Made by a program: the position numbers and the translations under genes. A model generated the notes under the pieces. The model did no database searches. It saw only the letters and a program-made list of their open reading frames with translations, and was not told the DNA's origin. This document shows, in pieces, positions 16,478-20,858 of a stretch of DNA of 20,858 nt (position 1 is its first letter; each line of letters starts with the position of its first letter). The DNA comes from Clostridia bacterium (GTDB taxonomy: Bacteria > Bacillota > Clostridia > CAKSNL01 > HGM11501): NCBI GenBank assembly GCA_017390225.1, contig JAFPCL010000057.1, positions 1-20,858 on the forward strand, in the 5' to 3' direction.

Positions 16478-17578
16478 TTACCCAACCACCAGCATGAGTG
16501 CCGTCAGCACAATCACAAAACCGAAGTTGAGGGCAGAGAATAAGCCGATGTAGGAAAGTGTTTTTTTCGGGTTGTGCTTTAAATATTCGCGGAAGGTAAT
16601 GAGGCTTGCCAAAGAGGCAATGAGCGTACCTGCACCGCCAATGTTCACGCCTAACAATAAATCACGGTAGTTGTCTGTAAATTGGGACAGTAAAATAGCA
16701 GACGGGACATTGGATATAACTTGGCAGGAGAGCACCGAGAATATAAGAGTGTTTTTGGATAAAAGCATTTCAAAGAAATTCCGTACCGCATCGATGCGCG
16801 CCATATTGCCGGCGAAGATGAAAAAGAACACAAAGGTCAGAAGCAAAGGATAGTCGACGGATTTTAGTGCCTTTCGATCCAAAAACAATAAACACAGAGG
16901 GATGATGACAAGCCCCACAACATAGGGGATGCCGCGAAATACGATGGCGATGGACAGGGCGAATAAAACAAGATAGAAAATGCACCGTCCCCAAGGCATA
17001 TGAATATCTTCATCGGGCAGGCGCAGAGGCTCCGGTTTGATATACAGACAGCACAGGGTGATAAGAAGGATGGACACGGCAAAGGGAAGTAGCATGATTC
17101 CCATGAATTCCCCCGTGGGGATTTCAAATTTGGAATATAAATATAAGTTTTGCGGATTGCCGAAGGGCGTGAGCATGCCGCCTAAATTGGCGGCGATGTT
17201 TTGCATAACGAAGGTAAATGCCATGTAGTTTTCTTTTTCCGTGGTAATGAGCACCAGATAACCCAAGGGCAGAAAGGTGAGAATTGCCATGTCGTTGGCA
17301 ATCAGCATTGAGCCGATAAAGGTGATATAGACCAGAGCTAAAATACAAAGGCGCGAGTTTTTAAAGAGCCGCACGAGCTTTCGTGCGAGCATATAAAAGA
17401 AGCTGATGTTTTTAAGGGCGCAGACCACACACAAAACGCAAAACAGACAGGACAGTGTTTTGAAATCGAAATAGTCAATGTAATCTTTATCAACAGGTAC
17501 GATAAAGCAGGTGATGAGTGCGGCAAAAAAAGCAATCATCATGACAGTATTTTGCTTTAAAAAACGAATGACAGACAC
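16478..17578 (-). CDS. SLC13 / ArsB-like ion transporter superfamily permease
   Basis: A 366-residue polytopic membrane protein with about 10 hydrophobic segments. Two related re-entrant signatures show an internal duplication: ANDMAILTFLPLG (94-106) with AANLGGMLTPFGNPQN (129-144) in the first half, and ISNVPSAILLSQF (288-300) with NIGGAGTLIASLAS (312-325) in the second. This is the CitM/ArsB/NhaD pattern (ion transporter superfamily), covering dicarboxylate, arsenite and Na+/H+ exchangers. It is somewhat short for the family (usually 400-450). The start is GTG at 17578, with AAGGGAG spanning the upstream gene's stop codon, so it is the second gene of a two-gene operon and probably coupled. 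The substrate cannot be assigned; no arsR or citrate genes are nearby. Confidence 0.82.
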   Translation of the reverse strand: MSVIRFLKQNTVMMIAFFAALITCFIVPVDKDYIDYFDFKTLSCLFCVLCVVCALKNISFFYMLARKLVRLFKNSRLCILALVYITFIGSMLIANDMAILTFLPLGYLVLITTEKENYMAFTFVMQNIAANLGGMLTPFGNPQNLYLYSKFEIPTGEFMGIMLLPFAVSILLITLCCLYIKPEPLRLPDEDIHMPWGRCIFYLVLFALSIAIVFRGIPYVVGLVIIPLCLLFLDRKALKSVDYPLLLTFVFFFIFAGNMARIDAVRNFFEMLLSKNTLIFSVLSCQVISNVPSAILLSQFTDNYRDLLLGVNIGGAGTLIASLASLITFREYLKHNPKKTLSYIGLFSALNFGFVIVLTALMLVVG

Positions 17579-17594
17579 GACAATAAAGGCTCCC

Positions 17595-18725
17595 TTATTT
17601 GGATTTTTTCATTTTCATAACCAATGCGATGGCGATCATCAGGGCGGCAATGCCGGGGATGAACCAGAACCACAGGGGAATCGGTGTGGTGATGGCTTTT
17701 ACGGCGATACTGAAAGCCGTGGGGCGAGAAACAAAATCCTGTGAATTTTGGTCGGGCTGTTCCAAAAAGAACTGCACAGTATAGTTGCCTTCCGTCAGGT
17801 CAAAATCGCACTTAGAAACAATCGTGCCGTTATCTTTTTTCAGCTTGCCCATCCGCCCGTAGGCGCGAATCTCTCCCGTGGGGGCAAGAACAATGGCGGA
17901 CACATACGTGTTGTCTTCTACCGTGGCATTTTCATAGGAAATACGGAGCTTGCCTTTGGGATCATAGGCGGCATCTTTCACAACAAAGGACAAGCTGTCC
18001 GAAAGAAGAGAAAACTTGTATTCACCGCTACGGTTATAGTCGGATTTTGTTACAAGCCCTACTTCACCGTAGTCTTCATCCAATGCTTTGCGGACAAAGA
18101 TAATAGAAGAAAAATCCATACGGAAGGCAGGGCGCACGCCGTGGTTGTCGGTTATGCTGTCGGAAGATATGGTGTTGTCGGAACGGACAATGCCGCAAGC
18201 GCTTGCAAGGGATTGATGCGCAGAGCGAAGCCAGTAGCCTGCCGTTGTGCCGTCTTCAAAAGATATGCCGGAAAGAGAGTTGTATTTCTGTAGTTTTTCT
18301 CGTGCTTCCATGGCAGAAAGAGGGAAAAAATAAAAGCCTTGATTTTCAGGAATCGGATAAGGCTTCAGCCAGTCGGTCAGACCACGGTCATCGATACCAA
18401 CCTCGGTGATGAGCTTTTTTTCATGGGGAGAAAACACCGTTTCATAAAACGTGCCGTCCAGATATGCGCGCAGATCGCTTTCGGCATAATCTGTGGTGCC
18501 GCTTACGGAAAAAGGCTGTTCGGGAAAAACATATTGGCAGACAGCCAGGGGCGCATCTTCTGCATAGTTGCCGAGCAGAATCCAGGAGACGGGCTTTTCT
18601 TCATACGTGCCCAAAAAGAACAACGTGTTTTCAACCATTTGATGCGGAAAAGCAATCGTGGAAGCAAAAACGGGGAAAATCCCGACAAGAAGACAAAGAA
18701 AAAGACAAAACAGCAGTTTTTTCAT
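17595..18725 (-). CDS. DUF6273-like secreted, membrane-anchored protein
   Basis: A 376-residue protein with a signal peptide (about 1-22, PVFA-ST), an ectodomain, and a C-terminal TM helix (350-371) followed by KMKKSK, a typical stop-transfer tail. Residues about 35-205 resemble the DUF6273 domain often found in clostridial surface proteins: SWILLG (47-52), DLRAYLDGTFYETVF (84-98), YWLRSAH (164-170) and GVRPAF (196-201). A second beta-rich domain (about 230-345) has an Ig-like look. I start at the ATG at 18725, preceded by AAAGGTG; an in-frame ATG at 18764 lies at the -10 box and cannot be on the transcript. First gene of a two-gene operon with the permease. Function unknown. Confidence 0.8.
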   Translation of the reverse strand: MKKLLFCLFLCLLVGIFPVFASTIAFPHQMVENTLFFLGTYEEKPVSWILLGNYAEDAPLAVCQYVFPEQPFSVSGTTDYAESDLRAYLDGTFYETVFSPHEKKLITEVGIDDRGLTDWLKPYPIPENQGFYFFPLSAMEAREKLQKYNSLSGISFEDGTTAGYWLRSAHQSLASACGIVRSDNTISSDSITDNHGVRPAFRMDFSSIIFVRKALDEDYGEVGLVTKSDYNRSGEYKFSLLSDSLSFVVKDAAYDPKGKLRISYENATVEDNTYVSAIVLAPTGEIRAYGRMGKLKKDNGTIVSKCDFDLTEGNYTVQFFLEQPDQNSQDFVSRPTAFSIAVKAITTPIPLWFWFIPGIAALMIAIALVMKMKKSK

Positions 18726-18755
18726 AAAAAAAACACCTTTCATTAAATTCGATTT

Positions 18756-18784
18756 ATTATACATTCTTTATGGAGAAAAGTCAA
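18756..18784 (-). promoter_or_regulatory. Sigma-A promoter of the DUF6273/SLC13 operon
   Basis: On the minus strand TTGACT (18784-18779), a 17-bp spacer and a perfect TATAAT (18761-18756) match consensus at 11 of 12 positions. The expected start is near 18749, giving a 24-base leader to the ATG at 18725. Confidence 0.85.
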
Positions 18785-18822
18785 CAGGCACGAGAACTTT
18801 TTCCAATTCCCCGCAAAACCTC

Positions 18823-18851
18823 TTGCTTTTTAGAAAAAAACAAGGTATAAT
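18823..18851 (+). promoter_or_regulatory. Sigma-A promoter of the serine hydrolase gene
   Basis: TTGCTT (18823-18828), a 17-bp spacer and a perfect TATAAT (18846-18851). The start would fall near 18857, leaving only about 15 bases before the ATG at 18873, just enough for the AAGGTGA Shine-Dalgarno. It lies back to back with the promoter at 18756-18784. Confidence 0.75.
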
Positions 18852-18872
18852 AAAAAATTGAAGGTGATCAAT

Positions 18873-19946
18873 ATGAAAAAAATCCTATGGATTGCCATGC
18901 TGTGCCTTTTCTTTTTAGGCTTTTCTTTTGTATCTCGGGATGCTGAAATCGTGTTATATCGAGAGGGAGAAAGCCGTGCGGCTTCCTCTGCGCAATGGGA
19001 AGAACTTTTGCTCTCGGGTTGGTATGAAGAGCCGGTATGCCGTATATATAATGAAGCCAACGAAGAAAAGCTGATATTTGATAGCGATTATCCGACGTAT
19101 CAAAAAAGCGGCTGGGCAAAAGAGCCCTATGTATCGGTCTACCTTGCCGACGGCACGGAAAAACGTATTGTGACATCGGAAGTGTCTTTATATCTTGCAA
19201 ACGGCTGGGGAGAGGAACGGCCGGATTGGGAAGGGCTTTCGGCACTGAAAGATGAGCTTGTGGCTTACCTTTCGGGCAAAGGCAATTGGGGCGTGTTTGT
19301 ACAGAATCTTGAGAATAATGAATATCTGGTGATTCACGAAGAACGATATTCTGCCGCCAGCCTGATTAAGCTGTTCACCATGGCTTCGGTTTATGAGCAG
19401 ATGCGGCAGGGAAATCTCGAAAACAATGCCCACACACAGCGGCTTTTGCATGAAATGATTGCCTATAGCAGTAACGAAGCTACCAATGCGCTCACCATTT
19501 TGTCCGGCGGCGGTTCGGAAAGCATAGGCTACGACAACGATAATGCCATTGCCCAAGCTTTGGGATGCACCAACACGGGACGGGGCTCGTATCTGGTGGA
19601 AGAGTCCGGCAGAAAAGGCCCGTATCGTCATCATAACTACACATCGCCTCGGGACTGCGGCAGGCTTTTAAAAGCCATATATAAAGAAACATTGATAAGC
19701 CCCGAGGCAAGCCGCGAAATGCTGTCGCTCCTTCTTTCACAAACACGGACATGGAAAATTCCGGCGGTGCTTCCCAAAGAAATACGTGTTGCGAATAAAA
19801 CAGGGGAAACGAATGCTGCCAATCATGATGTTGCTATTGTATTTTCCCCCGGTGCGGATTATATTCTGTGCGTTTTGGGAAACGGCGGTGTCGGCACAAT
19901 CCACGGCATATCCGAAAGAGTTTATCAATATTTCAACCACGAATAA
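18873..19946 (+). CDS. Secreted class-A-type serine hydrolase with three N-terminal 31-residue repeats
   Basis: A 357-residue protein with an N-terminal hydrophobic signal or anchor (3-20). Residues about 24-116 are three tandem repeats with GW at 49-50, 80-81 and 111-112, exactly 31 apart. The rest is a penicillin-recognising hydrolase domain: S163-L-I-K166 (SxxK), S199-S-N201 (SxN) and K309-T-G311 (KTG), in the class A beta-lactamase order. The omega-loop ExxxN that gives beta-lactamases their deacylating Glu is not recognisable, so a resistance enzyme is unlikely; a cell-wall peptidase or inactive peptidoglycan binder fits better. The start is the ATG at 18873 behind AAGGTGA; an in-frame TTG at 18858 is too close to the promoter. 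Followed after 14 bases by the citramalate-synthase-like gene, a metabolically unrelated neighbour. Confidence 0.88.
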   Translation: MKKILWIAMLCLFFLGFSFVSRDAEIVLYREGESRAASSAQWEELLLSGWYEEPVCRIYNEANEEKLIFDSDYPTYQKSGWAKEPYVSVYLADGTEKRIVTSEVSLYLANGWGEERPDWEGLSALKDELVAYLSGKGNWGVFVQNLENNEYLVIHEERYSAASLIKLFTMASVYEQMRQGNLENNAHTQRLLHEMIAYSSNEATNALTILSGGGSESIGYDNDNAIAQALGCTNTGRGSYLVEESGRKGPYRHHNYTSPRDCGRLLKAIYKETLISPEASREMLSLLLSQTRTWKIPAVLPKEIRVANKTGETNAANHDVAIVFSPGADYILCVLGNGGVGTIHGISERVYQYFNHE

Positions 19947-19960
19947 AGGGGGCAAAACCC

Positions 19961-20858
19961 ATGAAATTGGAAGTTTTGGACACAACGCTCCGTGACGGGG
20001 CACAGGGGGAGAATATCTCCTTTTCCGTCGGAGATAAAATAAAAATCGTGCATGCGCTGGATCGATTGGGCGTGGACTATATCGAAGCCGGCATCCCGGC
20101 ATCCAATCCGAAGGATGAAATGCTGTTCGGGCTGTTGGAAAAAGAAACGCTCCTGCATGCCAAAGTTGTGGCATTTGCCAGCACCGTGAAAAAAGGCGTC
20201 AATATTGAAGAAGACAAAAACATTGCCGCCACCCTTGCGGCAAACACCCCGGCCGTGTCGGTTTTCGGCAAAGCGCATTTTAGCCATACCGAAGATATCC
20301 TGGGCATCACGGGGGATGAAAACATCGAGCTAGTGAAAACCACCGTTGCTTATTTCACGCAGAAGGGAAGAGAGGTTCTTTTCGACGCGGAGCATTTCTT
20401 CGACGGTTATCGTGAGAACCCCGACTATGCTTTAGCGGTGCTTCGGGCGGCAAAAGAAGCAGGGGCTGTCCGCTTGGTGCTTTGCGATACCAACGGTGGC
20501 ATGCTGCCCGATGAAATTGCAGAAATCGTGCGTGAGGTGAAAGCCGCCATGCCCGATGCGGTGCTGGGCATTCATTGCCACAACGATTCCGGTTGTGCCA
20601 TTGCCTCCACGGTGCTTGCCGCCACGGAAGGCACGGTGCATGTGCAGGGAAGCTTCGGCGGCATCGGCGAGCGTTGCGGCAACGCCGACCTCACGGCAGT
20701 GCTTCCGAACCTAATCTTAAAACGTGGCTTTGAAAGCAGTATCGTGCTCACAAAGCTCAAAGGCATTGCAGGGCAAATCGGCGAGATTGCCAATATCCGT
20801 ATTCACCACAATGCCCCTTATATCGGAAGAAGTGCTTTTTCCCATAAGGGTGGCACCC
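19961..20858 (+). CDS. cimA: Citramalate synthase-like acyltransferase (3' end outside window)
   Basis: Member of the LeuA-type (DRE-TIM) Claisen-condensing enzymes. The opening LDTTLRDGAQGENISFSV and the AEHFFDGY motif (143-150) resemble the long citramalate synthase subfamily, which joins pyruvate and acetyl-CoA on the way to isoleucine. The metal ligands are in place: D12 next to R11, and H205/H207 in GIHCHNDSG. FGGIGERCGNAD (232-243) replaces the commoner NGYGERCGNA, so a usually conserved Asn is Gly. Only 299 residues are in the window; the C-terminal regulatory domain (family about 500-530) lies beyond it, so 2-isopropylmalate or homocitrate synthase cannot be wholly excluded. ATG at 19961 has AAAGGGGG upstream, overlapping the hydrolase stop region. 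Confidence 0.85.
   Translation, partial: MKLEVLDTTLRDGAQGENISFSVGDKIKIVHALDRLGVDYIEAGIPASNPKDEMLFGLLEKETLLHAKVVAFASTVKKGVNIEEDKNIAATLAANTPAVSVFGKAHFSHTEDILGITGDENIELVKTTVAYFTQKGREVLFDAEHFFDGYRENPDYALAVLRAAKEAGAVRLVLCDTNGGMLPDEIAEIVREVKAAMPDAVLGIHCHNDSGCAIASTVLAATEGTVHVQGSFGGIGERCGNADLTAVLPNLILKRGFESSIVLTKLKGIAGQIGEIANIRIHHNAPYIGRSAFSHKGGT

Noticed and set aside
18873..19946. Antibiotic-resistance beta-lactamase
   Set aside because: SxxK, SxN and KTG are present, but the omega-loop ExxxN cannot be found and the N-terminal repeats are unlike known resistance enzymes.

Overview
The window looks like chromosomal DNA from an anaerobic Clostridia-type Firmicute, probably a gut or digester lineage; I cannot place it more finely. 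The grounds are intermediate GC, strong GGAGG-type ribosome binding sites with frequent TTG and GTG starts, textbook sigma-A promoters, a YqhQ-type DUF1385 gene next to prmC, an acetyl-type MetA, and carbohydrate-type ABC importer permeases with no ATPase of their own. I see no rRNA, tRNA, CRISPR array, phage gene or transposase.

Layout: (1) 1-3634, minus strand: an operon read DUF1385 -> prmC -> metA -> UDP-GlcNAc 2-epimerase (cut by the window edge), driven by two overlapping sigma-A promoters at 3677-3724. (2) 3635-3989: an AT-rich divergent control region with a plus-strand promoter and a pair of 22-bp imperfect direct repeats exactly 60 bp apart. (3) 3990-16235, plus strand: an eight-gene operon of about 12 kb ending in a strong terminator at 16238-16276. 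It encodes a large solute-binding protein with two N-terminal carbohydrate-binding-like domains, an ABC permease pair, a secreted beta-propeller/TPR/Yip1-like membrane protein, a DUF5696-type secreted protein, a second permease pair, and a small coiled-coil/TM-hairpin protein. (4) 16367-16440: a 74-bp compound palindrome with TTGTAGGG ends, probably a dispersed repeat. (5) 16478-18725, minus strand: an SLC13/ArsB-like permease and a DUF6273-like secreted membrane-anchored protein, with a near-consensus promoter. (6) 18873-20858, plus strand: a secreted class-A-type serine hydrolase with three 31-residue N-terminal repeats, followed by a citramalate-synthase-like gene cut by the window edge.

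The centrepiece is the eight-gene operon. Four permease subunits share one visible binding protein and no ATPase, so it probably relies on a shared MsmX-type ATPase encoded elsewhere. The intervening genes are not standard importer parts: one couples an extracellular propeller to a polytopic Yip1-like domain, and one looks like a glycoside-hydrolase-type secreted protein. Together they suggest a cell-surface machine that binds, processes and imports a polymer or oligosaccharide. The substrate cannot be read from the sequence, and the idea of an integrated machine is inference.
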